A stretch of 64,000 nucleotides of DNA from Flaccisagitta enflata. Lineage: Eukaryota; Chaetognatha; Sagittoidea; Aphragmophora. This document shows, in pieces, positions 25,101 through 38,906 of this stretch; positions within the stretch are counted from its first letter, which is position 1, and every line of letters starts with the position of its first letter. The notes beneath the pieces were generated by a model. That model saw only the letters and a list, made by a program, of their open reading frames with translations. It had not been told where the DNA came from and ran no database searches. Location of the stretch: contig OZ231127.1 of the NCBI GenBank assembly GCA_965153355.1, forward strand, positions 55,614,001-55,678,000. The letters run 5' to 3'. The position numbers and the translations under genes were made by a program.

Positions 25101-25897
25101 TGTAGCTTGGCTGGGACAGTAAGGCTCAGAAATGACTATCTTCGTCAATTTCGCATCATCTCAAACTTTGCGTTACCTTCAGACCTTCCTTCCTACCAGC
25201 CAGCGGTCATTTTTTTTTTTTGAAGAAATAACACTTTTAGCAGTACCCAAAGTTGATATTTATGTACTACAACACAACTTAATACTATTCCAACTCAAAT
25301 TTTTACCATATCTATATTCTAAGGGTTAGAAAAGCAAACAATTCTTTGACCGACCGGGAAAGAAATCTTCAGCAATTAAAGCATAAGATTTTAGTTTATT
25401 GGGAAAAACAAACGCAGTGATATGGTAATCAGGGAAGGAAACAGTCAGTCCCAATTCCGCATTAATCCATATAACCATATCACATCATAATACAAGATAA
25501 AGCATCTGCCTATCTGGCATATTTGGGTATATCATAATCTGACTTTCAAGTATATTTTTCATGGCCGCTCAAAACGAAGCGGCAAATCGATTCCCAAGCT
25601 CTGATTTTCTTCCAAAATTTTTTTCTTTCTCAATAGTTGAAATAATCGGTGAGATCACCAATTAAGAGAATGAATATATCCAATAGAATGTTCGCAAGGT
25701 ACAGCATTTATAGATTAATTTTTTTCTATACATAAGCGACAACATCAATAGAAATCATTTAGGATCGAAAATAAAACAAACGGTTTAGGGAACTCATTCA
25801 GTTTTTTTTTTTTTTACTGTGAAAAAAGAAACTAATGATTGTCATATATCGATATACCCAAATATGCTCTGACGGAAAAAGTTTCGATACGCCAAAA

Positions 25898-26076
25898 TAC
25901 AGTTAAACCCCGCCATAACGGATCCAAGAGTAACGGAAATCCGCCTATAACAAATCTAAGAACTTGGTTCTTTCATATAAATTTCTTTTAATTTCTATGT
26001 TGGCTATAAGGGAAATCCGCCTATAGTGGATAAAATTTGTTGGTCCCTTGAAATCCGTTATTACGGGGTTTAACTG

Positions 26077-26078
<2 letters not shown>
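25898..26078. mobile_element. pogo/Tigger-like MITE (Q), 177 bp
   Basis: Inverted ends CAGTTAAACCCCGCCATAAC (left) and, as reverse complement of the right end, CAGTTAAACCCCGTAATAAC. TA duplication flanks it at 25898-25899 and 26077-26078. CAGTTRAACCCC-type termini with TA targets are characteristic of pogo/Tigger elements. The body is internally palindromic ('aaatccgcctata' on both sides), with no coding capacity. Confidence 0.85.

Positions 26079-26081
<3 letters not shown>

Positions 26082-26116
<35 letters not shown>
26082..26116. repeat. (TC)n microsatellite
   Basis: TC run beginning immediately after the TA duplication of the pogo-like MITE. Confidence 0.97.
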
Positions 26117-26120
<4 letters not shown>

Positions 26121-26276
26121 CGGAAAATGAAGCGAAACTTGATCTGTCCGTCTGTATGAATGAATTTTATCTACGGATACTAGCGTGCATTTGTTGCAGC
26201 AAAATTGACTATCACGCTTTTTTCGATGATTTTGTATTTCTTAAAAAAAAACAACGCCAGTTGTCCCGATATTTTT

Positions 26277-26400
26277 AGGTGCGACAAAGCACCTCTAAAA
26301 CTGGCTGTGTCCGTCAGTTGTTCGGTTGGTCGGCTGTTGTCGGGTAACGCATTTGTTTGAGGATCCATACGTCGCACCTTATTGGCCTACTTTGCCTTGT
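26277..26400 (-). mobile_element. Family D hairpin-ended element (D2)
   Basis: On + it reads TTTTTAGGTGCGACAAAGCA, then CCTCTAAAACTGGCTGTGTC, a GGTCGG-type block, GTCGCACCTTATTGGCC and TGCCTTGT. It is the inverted counterpart of D1 with the same hairpin (AGGTGC/GCACCT) and the same far-end arm GTCGCACCT. Confidence 0.8.
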
Positions 26401-26568
26401 TCTAAAATGATTCTCACTTTGAAATCAAATGATTCTCCCATCAGCTTTCGGTTTTGGCTTCCTAATTACGGCAGGATAGCTGTGATAACTTACCAAGTTC
26501 TCTTAAAAATGACAATCATCAGGGTTTCCCTGTGCAGCTGGTTGCTACGAATACGATGGAACAATTTT

Positions 26569-26755
26569 AGCCGCGAGCAACGCGACTACACCCCGTTTTC
26601 TGTTGGTCCGTCCATCTGTTACACTATACTTTTTTATTTTTCGGGGTCTTTGGCCTCACTGCTCCTGCCCAAATGCACCAGTGAACTCAAATATGGCCAC
26701 TGCCCACCCGCACGTGACTGCAGTAGCCGTGTATCCTACCTATATCCAGCCTTGT
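26569..26755 (-). mobile_element. Family A hairpin-ended element (A3)
   Basis: On + it starts AGCCGCGAGCAACGCGACT (imperfect hairpin) and CTACACCCCGTTTTCTGTTG. It continues CTCACTGCTCCTGCCCAAAT and CTGCCCACCCGCACGTGACT, and closes with TAGCCGTGTATCC and CCTTGT. The order is that of 62892-63099, with a short insertion before the last bases. Confidence 0.75.
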
Positions 26756-26873
26756 TTGACCTAATGCGACCGAATCCAACTGAAATCGTAACTCTTGCGT
26801 TTTGGTGAGACAAAACATCACTTAATGTTTTGATTTGTCAGTTGGCGAACTGCTTGATACTGATGATAGGATA

Positions 26874-27053
26874 ACATGTGAAGCAGGGTCATGATATTGC
26901 TGCGGACGGGTGAGTAAAGGCGTTCAACCCCACCCCATTTCCCCCACATGCTCAAAACCATCCAAAATGCTCGTTTTTTCCAATCTTCGTGTCTGGCTCA
27001 CATACCAACACGCGGACTGACGGACGGACAAGGTCTCTTATAGAGTTGCGTGT
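26874..27053 (+). mobile_element. Family C hairpin-ended element (C6), partly degraded
   Basis: 'gggtcatgatattgctgcgg' and 'acgggtgagtaaaggcgttc' match the C start (GGGTCACAATA, GTTGCGGACGGGTGGGC). It ends GACGGACGGACAAGGTCTCT, TATAGAGTTGCGTGTC. The terminal hairpin is truncated. Confidence 0.6.
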
Positions 27054-27244
27054 CAATAAATTTCTCAAGAAAAAGGGCTTCTGTAGTGTTTATGGAGGCT
27101 GATGATGAATTCTGGACTAGCTATCCTTAACGCCTCCTGATTTGCAAGATTCAAAATTTATCGAAAATTTGAAAAAATTTGAAAAATGAGAAAAATCACT
27201 TTTCAAGTTTGAAAACGCATAATATTGCATTCAATCGAAGAAAA

Positions 27245-27545
27245 TACCAAAAAAATGCTTTATTCTGGTGTTAAAGACGTTAAACTAAGCAACCAAGTCG
27301 AAAAAATGAAAAAAATCGAAAAAAAATTTTTTGAAATTTTTGCCCCCCCAGGGGTACCCCACCCCTGCCCCATATATCCACTTTGGGGCAACTTATCAAA
27401 AATTGCCTCAATGGCCCCACGATTAGACCTAAGATGAGTGTCCATGCCAAATTTCAGGTCTTTATGATAATCCGTTTGGGCTGTAGGGGGGGGTAAGTTG
27501 GAAAGTGACATATAGCATTTACAAATCCGTCCGAACCTGTATACC
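27245..27545 (-). repeat. Right copy of the inverted pair (R)
   Basis: Reverse complement of 24391-24690. Ends CCGTCCGAACCTGTATACC at 27545. The two copies could be separate insertions or the ends of one 3.15-kb element; no exact target duplication is visible. Confidence 0.8.
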
Positions 27546-27833
27546 AAGTGTCTCTAGAGACAATCTACCCACGAAAAGCATTCCAGCTTTATCATTGTCC
27601 TGATAACGATGCAAAAAGTGTGGTGAAACACTTGATTTTCCTTCGAAAATTTACTGTCATAAGTAAATTTAATAATTCTCTTTCATTTGGCGCCAAGCAG
27701 AATGCTCTGAGGCAAATATTCTTCGCATTATGAATTTTTAGAGATTCATTTACGAAAAATTCAAATTGAATTTTTTTCGATATTTTATAATCTTAAGTTG
27801 GATCAGTAAGGGAGTGTATTTATGTTTGTTTCA
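27546..27833. other. Non-coding spacer
   Basis: A 61-residue frame on + (27548-27733) shows no motif I recognise. I do not call it a gene. Confidence 0.4.
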
Positions 27834-28200
27834 GCATGAAAATACAAGAAAACATGTTTATGTGCATAGCTGCTCATCTGTGAGGGTGTTTCTGAGCATT
27901 TTAGCTCATTTAGCTCATTTAGCTCAGTATTTTTTTCTGATTCTAAATGCAACATATGAATAAATATTTTGATACATGTTTAAGCAAGCAGCAATAAGAA
28001 AGCATGTCAGTGAGCAGAGCTGCTCATCTGTGAGTGTTTTTAAGTATTCAAATTATTTGGCTCACTTTAGCCTAGTTATTTTTCTTGATCTTTAAATATA
28101 CTTTAATTGAGCATGCAAATACAAAAAAAAATGTTTTAGTGATTTCGAGTATCTTAGCACATCTAGCTCATTTGGAGCTGTTCTATTTTTGATCTAACAA
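27834..28200. repeat. Degenerate tandem repeat, ~150-bp unit
   Basis: 'agctgctcatctgtgag' occurs at about 27868 and 28018 with 'tttagctcatttagctca' and 'aatacaagaaaacatgtt' type context repeated. A third partial unit ends near 28190. Confidence 0.6.
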
Positions 28201-28292
28201 ATTAAAACAAGTAGCCCGGGGGTACAACGATGAATCCACATGCTGCTTAGCTGGTAAATGACATTCTTACTAAAACCGATAAGCTAAGACAG

Positions 28293-28298
<6 letters not shown>

Positions 28299-28332
<34 letters not shown>
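28299..28332. repeat. (TC)n microsatellite
   Basis: TC run. Confidence 0.97.
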
Positions 28333-28335
<3 letters not shown>

Positions 28336-28379
28336 ATTGCATCAGCCCAATGTCAGAACCTAAAAGGATGAAATCGACT

Positions 28380-28480
28380 TTGCGAAGGTGTGCGATCATT
28401 TGCGATCGTTTTCAAATCAAGCGTGATGGACGGACGGACGGACGGACCAACCAAATCAATCACCAACCAACTGAATTTAT
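28380..28480 (+). repeat. (GGAC)n block of possible hairpin-family origin
   Basis: 'gatggacggacggacggacg' followed by CAACC/CAATC units. GCGATCATTTGCGATCG upstream can pair partially. No ACAAGG start or A-run end was found, so assignment is weak. Confidence 0.3.
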
Positions 28481-28719
28481 CAAAGGCTTTAAAAAACCTT
28501 TTACTTAACAGAACTAAAAACGCAAAGTTTTTTATAGAGAAACTGACCCTGACTACTTTTTTCTTGCAGCAGTACTGTGATTTTGGTTTGGTTAATTTGA
28601 GCTTCCTTGCATCATATTTAAGAGTTTTAGTCATCAAAATCAATTTAATGCGGCGAAATAGCCATGCAAAAGTTACATGTACTTATGAAATTTTTGCCAT
28701 TGCTTTTTAGTTATAGCCC

Positions 28720-29404
28720 ATGATGATAATGAAGGTTTTATCATAATCGATCACAGTCAGTGCTTCATTTTTCATCACAGACACTGAGGAACTCAAACAT
28801 AAGAACTATAAAAACAGACCATATGTGGTAGAACAATGCTCGATAGCTCATGGCAGCAGCAACTGTCAATCCATCACCAACCAAAAACAACCTTTGCCAT
28901 CTTACTGCATTTAGAAATTTAACTGCTGCACCTTCATTTGATTATAACTTCTAAACGAATAAAGCTAATAGATATGGGATTGCGCTCAAAAGAAAGCCCC
29001 TGAAAAATTCTTCACTTTGGTCACCGGTTAATCATGCCCTGGTGAACCAAAGGCAAAAATGAGTTTATAGAAAACTTGCGTTTTTTTAATTTCTGGTAGC
29101 GAAGAGATGGATGCATCTAAAATCTGCAGGCTTATGAACATAATGATATGACGTGATATTGCGCAGACGGTTAATATGATACAAACCGCCGATTCAAAAT
29201 GTGACGATCTACCAATCTACTGACCTACTGACCACCATGCAACCATCAACCTACCAACCGATACTATAAATGGAGAAGATAGAAATGGTTTAAGTAGATC
29301 CTAGTTATATACTGGTTGCAACAATGTGTTAATACTGCCTTCGTGGTATTATATCAGCATCACACTTCATCTTCTCAGAAGGAAGATCTCTAAATATTTG
29401 CCAA
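28720..29404. other. Non-coding spacer
   Basis: AT-rich. It contains 'cttctaaacgaataaagcta' near 28951, which is echoed in the inverted repeat at 57540-57570. No gene recognised. Confidence 0.4.
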
Positions 29405-31000
29405 TTGCCTTTTGCTTATAATGGTCAGATCATTCAAAAGCCTCCAGGATGGTCTCATTTGAAAGGTGATGATGAAGAAATTACTGAAAGATTACTGATA
29501 AGTGAAAGAGGGTTCTGGCAACCCTACAGTCTCTGTGATTAAAGGCCCCAGAGCATCCAATACATGAAAATGTGCTATGATTTGTTTAAAAAACTAAGTA
29601 ATAGTGTCATTCAAAACGTTTCTACCCATAGAATATAAAATGATATAGAAGAGGGGGCTTTAAAGGGGCCCCTAAAAACCCCAAAGAGGTTAAAGGGGCA
29701 ATTGTAGTATCTATAACTATGAAAATGTAGATTAAATTCTTTGACAAATCCGATTGAGAAGTTTTAGGAAGGTATCTACGTGGAGAACATGAAATATTAT
29801 TGACATGGATGATGGGATACCTAGGTGGCTGCTTAGGGCCCCCAAAAGGATTGAAGAGGACCCCAAAGGATCAAAAGTCTTGAAAATTTAAAATGAATTG
29901 TTCAAAAAATCTGAAAGTGGTCTCATTTGGAAGGTATTTACATAAAAACCATAAAACGTTACTGACATGGAAAATTTGGTTCCCAGGGGGCCCCTTAGGA
30001 GCCGCTAAGGAGTAAAACAGGGTCCCAATGAATCCAAAATCATGAAAATCTTGAATTGTCATAGTTTTCTCGAAAAGACAGACTAAAATAAACAAATATA
30101 GGTATACAGACAGACAGACAGACAAAAAGACAGACACACAAAAAGACACAGACAAAGAGGCGGAAAAACCAAGAGAGTGACAGTGCAGAGTGTGGAGTTC
30201 AGTTGAGTTTAGCTGGCCAATCAGTTATGGATGTCAACTCCTATGTGCACTCTCACTCTCTTGGTTTATCCACCCATTTGTCTCTGTCTTTTTGTCCGTC
30301 TGTCTGTCTGTATACCTATCTGTTTGTTTATTTCGGTCTGTCTTTCAGAGAAAACCATGACAATTCAAGATTTTCATGATTTTGGATTCATTGGGGCCCT
30401 CTTTGACTCCTTAGCGGCTCCTTAAGGGCCCCCTGGGCACCAAATTTTCAATATCAGTAACGTTTTATGTTTTTTATGTAAATACCTTCTAAATGAGACC
30501 ACTTCTTGAACAATTCATTTTAAATTCTCAAGACTTAAGATCTCAGTCCTTTCAATCCCTTTGGGGGCCCGTGTCACACTTAGACCCTATCATCCACAAT
30601 AACATTTCATGCTACCTACGTAGATACCTTCAAAAAACACCACAATCTGATTTATCAAAGAGTCCACTCTACATTTTCATGGTTATAGAATCCTTTAATC
30701 TCTTTGGGGTAATTTAGGGGCCCCTTTGGAGCCCTCTCTTCCATATCAGTAATTTTTCATATTCTATGGGTAGAAACATTTTAAATGACACCATTACTTA
30801 GTTTTTAACAAATCATTGCATATTTTCATGTATTGGATGCTTTGGGGCCCCTTCAATCACTTTAGGGGCCCCTTAGGGACCCCCCTTGGGACCCCTCTTT
30901 TATATCAGTAATCTTTCATGTTCTCCACGTAAATACCTTTCAAATGAGACCATCACCAGGCTTTTGAATGATCCATTTAGAATTTATTAGCAAAAAGTAA
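29405..31000. repeat. Giant ~1.6-kb near-palindrome (fold-back structure)
   Basis: The left arm (about 29405-30190) and right arm (about 30215-31000) are reverse complements with moderate divergence. 'ttcaaaagcctcc' pairs with 'aggcttttgaa' at the outer ends, 'ggggccccttagg'-type blocks pair along the arms, and CCAAGAGAGTGACAGTGCA pairs with the reverse complement of 'tgcactctcactctcttgg' at the centre. The unpaired centre is about 60-70 bp. Each arm carries a GACAGACA / TCTGTCTG block. No coding capacity. Confidence 0.85.
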
Positions 31001-31511
<511 letters not shown>

Positions 31512-31961
31512 ACGCGGACAGGCGGCCTGAAAACGAACAGTCAGACAGAGAGATAGATGGACAGATGGGTAGAACTAGAAGGGCACACTGGGAGACAATT
31601 GGATGAACATTTTTGAACACTAAATAGAAAGATAAGCAGAGGTGCAGACGGATGAATAGAGACGCCAAAAAGTATGTGGTATACTGGGTTGATGAAGCCG
31701 CATCAAAACGCAGGGACAACAAAAGAAAAGACACACGAACACAGAGCAAGGACAGATGGAAAAGAAAAGATGAGCGAAAGTAAGGCGAAAATGAAAGATG
31801 TGTAAAAGAAGAAGACGGCAAGAGAATAGAAGAAATGGCGAAAAGGAAACTAGAACCAGGGGGCCTGAATATTAATGTGAATCATGATGGTTATTTCTGG
31901 ATCAAATTTGCGCTCTAACGTGAAGGATTTCCTTCTTCTGCGTGTTAAGTTATCAACGTCA

Positions 31962-33062
<1,101 letters not shown>

Positions 33063-33180
33063 GAAAATTTATGATGTCTGTGACGATGGCAATGATGAAG
33101 CTGTTTATTATGACACAGGTGATGACGGCGATGATGACGGCGATGATGACGGCGCTGCTGACGGCGATCATGACAGTGAT
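33063..33180. repeat. Decayed GAT/GACGGC array
   Basis: 'gatgacggcgatgatgacgg' repeats: a diverged edge of the GAT array with more C and G. Confidence 0.85.
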
Positions 33181-33239
33181 AATGAGGAAAATGAGGAACA
33201 CAGTAGAAATTTTGGAAACTATGGAGACGGCAGCTAGAT

Positions 33240-33594
33240 ACTGTAATTGAATGCTACAATTAGAAAATATTGCCCCTGCCCAATAACTGTCAATCATCGA
33301 TGCTGTGTGTACTCCAATTCTGCTACATTCCAAATGAGCTTTACAGGCATGGCATCGCAACCCAGTCAAATCCTCCTGCAAACCACCACACTTCTTGAGT
33401 CTTCTTCTTTTTAATCCAATCAACTTATCAAGAGCTTCCGCTTGAAACTCAAGTGTTTCCTTTACTTCCACGACTTCAAATGGTGATACGTCATTTCTAT
33501 TATAAATCCATAGACTTCACGAGAAATATTTACCCCATGCGTCACACAAATGAAACTTTCCCGGAATGCCCTCCATTTGCAATTTGCTCATGAA
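33240..33594. other. Non-coding spacer
   Basis: No gene or repeat recognised. Confidence 0.4.
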
Positions 33595-33745
33595 ACAAGG
33601 CCGGATACACGGCTACCCGAGTCGCGTGCGGGTGGGTGGGGGGCAGTGATAAAAAAGGCTTTCCATGCCTCTGGGCATGAGCAGTTATACAACCACCGCC
33701 CATAAATACTTAAGAAATAACACATGAGGACGGACCAACAAATGT
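33595..33745 (+). mobile_element. Family A element, 3'-truncated (A2)
   Basis: A well-preserved start ACAAGGCCGGATACACGGCT followed by CCGAGTCGCGTGCGGGTGGG. The middle is unlike other copies, and only a short 'gaggacggaccaac' stands where the (GACC)n block should be. The terminal hairpin is missing. Confidence 0.65.
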
Positions 33746-34270
33746 CGGTTTTGTTTCTTATTCATGATTTTCATCTCAATTGCGTGTAATTTTCTTTCGC
33801 GCCCAACTTTGGAGGAGTTGGTTGAATCTCGTTCTCAAAAGTTTGAAAGAAAATTTCGAAACAATAGTCTTTTTGACTTTATGTCATCTATCTAATTGTT
33901 TCTCGACGAGTGAACGTTACCATCTTATTATACATGGTAACATCGCTTTACTTGTACTCTTTTTCTTTTGTTGTTTTTGTCTACTTTTGCCACTGCTAGA
34001 TTTTTGAAATGTGAATAAACTGATTATCAATTTTCTTCCTAAATAACAACGCGGAACTTTTAAGGGTTTGGCTATTTCTTTTTGCCAATTGAAATATTTC
34101 GACTCGCACTATTCAGTATAAATTCACATTTTAAACACTGGCAAGGGCAAAAGAGAGAATCAGGGAGAGAGTGAGAGAAAGAGAAGAATCCTGAGTTATC
34201 CCGAGACCCATTGAAGACCATCATCATCTCATCCTCCATTGAATCCACATCGGCTGAATGAAAAACTCGG
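33746..34270. other. Non-coding spacer
   Basis: No gene recognised. A purine-rich patch lies near 34150-34190. Confidence 0.4.
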
Positions 34271-34273
34271 CTT

Positions 34274-34350
34274 TGTCGTCGTCGTCATCGTCGACGTCGC
34301 TGTCGTCGTCGTCGTCGTCGTCATTGTCGTCGTCGTTGTCGTCGTTACGA
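34274..34350. repeat. (GTC)n array
   Basis: GTC/GTT trinucleotides with scattered substitutions. Confidence 0.9.
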
Positions 34351-34550
34351 TTGTCTCCGTCCGAGGGAGTTTTCGCTATTTTCCTCTAACCCTGTCCCCA
34401 CAATATATATTTTCGTCGTCGTCATTGTGGTAATCATTTCTTAGTTGATTTCCATGCCGTCCTTGTCATTCTTGAAGCCATGGTTATTGCGTTAGACGCA
34501 CCCTAGTGGTCGTGTTGCAATGTCTTTACATCGGTAATGATGGTGCATGG

Positions 34551-34619
<69 letters not shown>

Positions 34620-34654
34620 CGTTGTCGATGTCGTTGTCGTTGTCGTTGTCGTTT

Positions 34655-34725
<71 letters not shown>

Positions 34726-34736
34726 ACTGTTGTTGT
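34551..34736. repeat. (GTT)n array with central GTC block
   Basis: Pure GTT runs flank a GTCGTT block at about 34617-34652. Confidence 0.98.
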
Positions 34737-34901
34737 TTTTTCTCTTATTTCACATTATCTTGGTCGTGACACTTTCGCCGTTGTTGCCGTTCCAGTTGAT
34801 AGTGAATTAGAGGTGAAGACTAAATCTTTAGAATCTGATAGCCCGGCTAAAGGTCATTTCGTAGTTAACACCGAAGCTAACAACTTTTTCTCCTGTTTAC
34901 T

Positions 34902-34904
34902 TTT

Positions 34905-34988
<84 letters not shown>

Positions 34989-34990
34989 TC
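34902..34990. repeat. (CTTT)n microsatellite
   Basis: Pure CTTT run; the strand complement of the GAAA arrays elsewhere. Confidence 0.98.
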
Positions 34991-35120
34991 GACGGAGGAA
35001 AAGAGACGGGCGTCGTCCTATTTTTCCCCTCTCCAGCGGGCCAAAAGGAGGGAGAAAGAGATAGCGCTAGTGAATAAGGGAGACAAGAGAGAGCGAGAGA
35101 AAACTCGCCATGACGATTAG

Positions 35121-35167
35121 CATGGTAATGACATGGTAATGGCATGGTAATGACATGGTAATGACAT
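35121..35167. repeat. 11-bp tandem repeat x4
   Basis: CATGGTAATGA or CATGGTAATGG repeated four times. Confidence 0.9.
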
Positions 35168-35506
35168 CCTAGGGTCTCTCACTTTGAATGATTTCCTCCG
35201 AAAGACGGTTTTGGGAAGAAAGAGGCGACGCTTCAAAAGAAGAAAAGAGCGAAAGAAGGAATTAAAAAGACTAAGAGAGAGAAAAAAAGAAAACAAACAG
35301 TGAGGGAGACAAAAAAATAAAGAGGTGAGACTTATCAAATATATAGATACATACAAGAAATGTGAATAGATTTCGATTTGTGATGAGAAAAAAAAATCAA
35401 AAGCAGTATAAAAGTGAGTCGCGACATGCAACTACCGAAAACAGAGACTGTCATTCAGAACATGCAAAATCGAGAGAAATGTAGTTAGTCAACAACAAAA
35501 GTACAG
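35168..35506. other. Non-coding purine-rich spacer
   Basis: A/G-rich on +, with no gene recognised. 'gtgagtcgcgacatgcaact' near 35415 is faintly like a hairpin-family end but too weak to call. Confidence 0.35.
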
Positions 35507-35529
35507 AGTAGTAGTGGTAGTAGAAGTAT

Positions 35530-35618
<89 letters not shown>

Positions 35619-35627
35619 CTAGTAGTT

Positions 35628-35661
<34 letters not shown>

Positions 35662-35672
35662 TAGTAGTAGTG
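35507..35672. repeat. (GTA)n array
   Basis: TAG/GTA trinucleotide array with few substitutions. Confidence 0.98.
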
Positions 35673-36110
35673 ACAAAACGTTGGCGCGAGGAGGAGGAAA
35701 TAACAATTGGAATTACAGAGCTTGAATCGGATTACAACAAACTAAGAACGACATTGAATTGACGAATTGGAGATAAGGATGGGACCGGTGGGTCTTCTTA
35801 AGAGTGGGAAGGGAGGGGCGAGGGGGGGTGGGGGGAGGAAGTGGATGTTGATGGGTGTGTTACTGTTTATGACACGCATGTGCCATTGATAACTTTGCGT
35901 TATAGACTAACGAAAAGTTATCGACTGTAGGAAGCGGAATTTCATTTATTCTCAGTTTTATGAATTTAATTTTCAACATGATTTATTCATTATATTTTTG
36001 TTTCTGTCCGTTTTAATGTCATGGATGTTGCAAATTAGCTGAATTCAGGGGATGACCTTTCAATTTATCAGTCCTACCATTCGTACAAACCACCATCATT
36101 ACTAGCCATC
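35673..36110. other. Non-coding spacer
   Basis: A G-rich stretch at 35805-35840, otherwise no feature recognised. Confidence 0.4.
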
Positions 36111-36134
36111 AGCTATCCGTTCCACCATCATCAT

Positions 36135-36639
<505 letters not shown>

Positions 36640-36640
<1 letters not shown>

Positions 36641-36698
36641 GGTTGGATTCCAGGCGCTGGATTCCGAGGCGAAGGATTCGAGGCGAATTCGTCGGTTT
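36640..36698. repeat. Short GGATTCNAGGCG repeats within the CACCAT array
   Basis: 'ggattccaggcgct', 'ggattccgaggcgaa' and 'ggattcgaggcgaa' in tandem: an island of different sequence between two halves of the CACCAT array. Confidence 0.8.
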
Positions 36699-36780
36699 AC
36701 CATCACCATCACCATAACCATAACCATCACCATCACCATCACCACCATCATCACCATCACCATCACCATCACCATCACCA
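36699..36780. repeat. (CACCAT)n array
   Basis: Continuation of the hexanucleotide array. Confidence 0.97.
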
Positions 36781-36807
36781 AAGCTGTCGGGACACTATTA
36801 TTGTCAA

Positions 36808-36813
36808 AAAAAA

Positions 36814-36902
<89 letters not shown>

Positions 36903-36904
36903 AG
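36808..36904. repeat. (GA)n microsatellite
   Basis: A-run, then GA with a few AAAG and GGAG interruptions. Confidence 0.97.
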
Positions 36905-37119
36905 TAGAGGCAGAGTAAAGCACATCACACTGAACTTAAAAAAATGGTTTATCCAAGACTTAGATACTGGCTTTTGACAATTAGATGTATAGTCGGCAGT
37001 CGCCAGTTTACCTCAAATAACCTATTTGGTAAAAAAATGAGATAAATTGAGAATAGTTGTTTTTTCTTCACCCTATTATACCCAAATGATACACTGAAAA
37101 ATTGATGATTGCTATCAAG

Positions 37120-37935
37120 TGTTGGGGTATCAAGTGTTGGGGTGGAATAACAGATGGATAACCGAGGGTTGGAAGCCCTAAGGGCCCCTAAAGGACCCCT
37201 CAGAGGCTCAGAAATAGCTAAAATGGTTCTAATATTGAAAAAAATGCTTACTTTTCTTCCCTATAGGACCCTAGTGGTAAACTAGCTAATCTGTTTGTCC
37301 CGTCTAGCATGGTGATAGATTTACAGAATGATATCAGTGGCATGGGACCTCTAGGGGCCCCTCTTTAAGCCCCACTGGATCTCAAAAATAGCATAAATAG
37401 CCAAAAGCTTGAAATTTTGTTTGTTTCTCTGGCCTGTAGAAGCCCTGAGGTACACTGACTTTTCAGTCATTCCTGTTTAGTTTACAGGTTTAGATGAACA
37501 GGTGGATAACTTGAACAGGTGAATAACTGGGAATTGGGAACCCTAGGGGCCCCCCTCAAGGCTCCTAAGGTCTCAAAATTGGCTAAAATGGTCAAAAGCT
37601 TGAAAAATTGCTTATTTGCCCTGTAGTGCCCTGGAGGTGCACTAGACTTATCAGTTAATATCATTTAGTTAGGTGGAAGATGTACAGGTGGATGATAGGG
37701 AATTGGAACCCCAAGGGGCCCCTAATGGATTCCCAGGGGCTCAAAAAAAGCCCAAAAATGATAAAAGATTACCAAGTTTTTTTCTGCTGCACCCAAATGT
37801 AAAAATGCCTTATAGGTCATTCCCATGTAGAAATGGAATAAGTGTGCAGATAGATAATGCTTGGGACCCCTTGGGCCCGTGAATAGTCCCCACAAACAGG
37901 TCAACCCAGGGTTATTTGTGGTCAGGAATATGCTT
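37120..37935. repeat. Degenerate ~180-bp tandem repeat (about 5 units)
   Basis: The block 'tgggaaccctaggggccccc' with 'ggctcaaaa' and 'gcttgaaaaattgctt' recurs at about 37165, 37347, 37528, 37703 and 37866, a spacing of roughly 165-182 bp. It ends shortly before an E-family start (37981). Confidence 0.75.
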
Positions 37936-37980
37936 GGACCTGCTGTGCATGATTATGAATCTGAGTGAGAAAAAACAAGG

Positions 37981-38050
37981 TGGCAGCATAGAAGGGGACA
38001 AAGTGATGTAGAACACAGGGGGACTTTTGTTCTTCCAGCCTCCCTCTATC
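37981..38050 (+). mobile_element. Family E terminal segment
   Basis: 'tggcagcatagaaggggaca' then 'aagtgatgtagaacacaggg' and 'ggacttttgttcttcc' match the E terminus (GGCAGCGGCCCCGAAGGGGA, TCCTGTAGAACACAGGGGG). Confidence 0.6.
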
Positions 38051-38238
38051 TGTAACAGATAAGGCACTGACAAGTGCTGATTGAGGGTCTATGTTGGCCT
38101 GAGGGCTCCCTGATTTGAGGCCTGAAGAAGCTTACTGGATGAATTTGAGGCCTAATAGGACTAAATAGTAGCCCAGAGTAAGTGGTCAGCGGTACCCGTG
38201 CCCTGCTTGAGTAGTGTGATTTAAGTTGAGGGGGAGCA

Positions 38239-38640
38239 GGGCAGCGGCCCGGAAGGCGATGAAGTCCTATAGAATGTCTGTCTGTCTGTTGGTTCTTCCC
38301 CCAACCCATCCTCTGGGCTTTGTCTCCTTTGGGGCCTATTCTAACGCAAGTTCTGCCAAATAGCCCAAATCCAAGCAACATGACCCAAATCTAAGCAAAA
38401 TAGCTCAAATCCAAGCATAATCGCTCAAACCCAAGCATAATGGTCCAAATCCAAGCAAAATGGCCCAAATCTGGTAGGAATCTAGGTATTGGAGGCCACA
38501 ATATAGGTTAAGGGGCCAAAATGATGAACCTCCGGCCAGATTTGGGCCATTTCGATTGGATTTGAGCCATATCCTTAGATTTGGGCCATATTGCTTGGAT
38601 TTGGGCAAAGGGCCCTAAAGGGCCACCAGGGTGTTGAACA
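38239..38640 (+). mobile_element. Family E element with 20-bp array (E2)
   Basis: Starts GGGCAGCGGCCCGGAAGG and CGATGAAGTCCTATAGAATG, then TCTG units. It carries an array of 20-bp units of the type AATCCAAGCAAAATGGCCCA (38345-38480, continuing inverted to about 38610). The upstream ~90 bp (from about 38150) also match 46484-46560, so homology with E3 extends outside the apparent end. The right end is not clear. Confidence 0.65.
38345..38610. repeat. 20-bp tandem array (AATCCAAGCAAAATGGCCCA type)
   Basis: About seven direct units (38345-38475). After ~50 bp, several inverted units follow (38540-38610), so the array itself forms an inverted repeat. A related array lies at 46745-46925. Confidence 0.85.
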
Positions 38641-38900
38641 GGCACTGCAAAAACACAATGATGCCATACATTTGCGCATAAAATTGGAAAATGATCCTTT
38701 TTTGAGCAGTGGCCCTGTAGAAAAAAGGGATCTTGTGTTTGTATGAATAAGTAAAATCTTTCTTGAAATATGGGATTATAAATAAAAGTAATTGTTAAAC
38801 TGCCTATTTCCAATGGGGTTTGCAACAGATTTATAGCAGTAAAAATAAGTGTTGTTTGTTTATTTGTTTCTAAGCAACTGGTTTTGGTTCTGTGTTACCT
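38641..38900. other. Non-coding spacer
   Basis: No feature recognised. Confidence 0.35.
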
Positions 38901-38906
38901 GAGATT

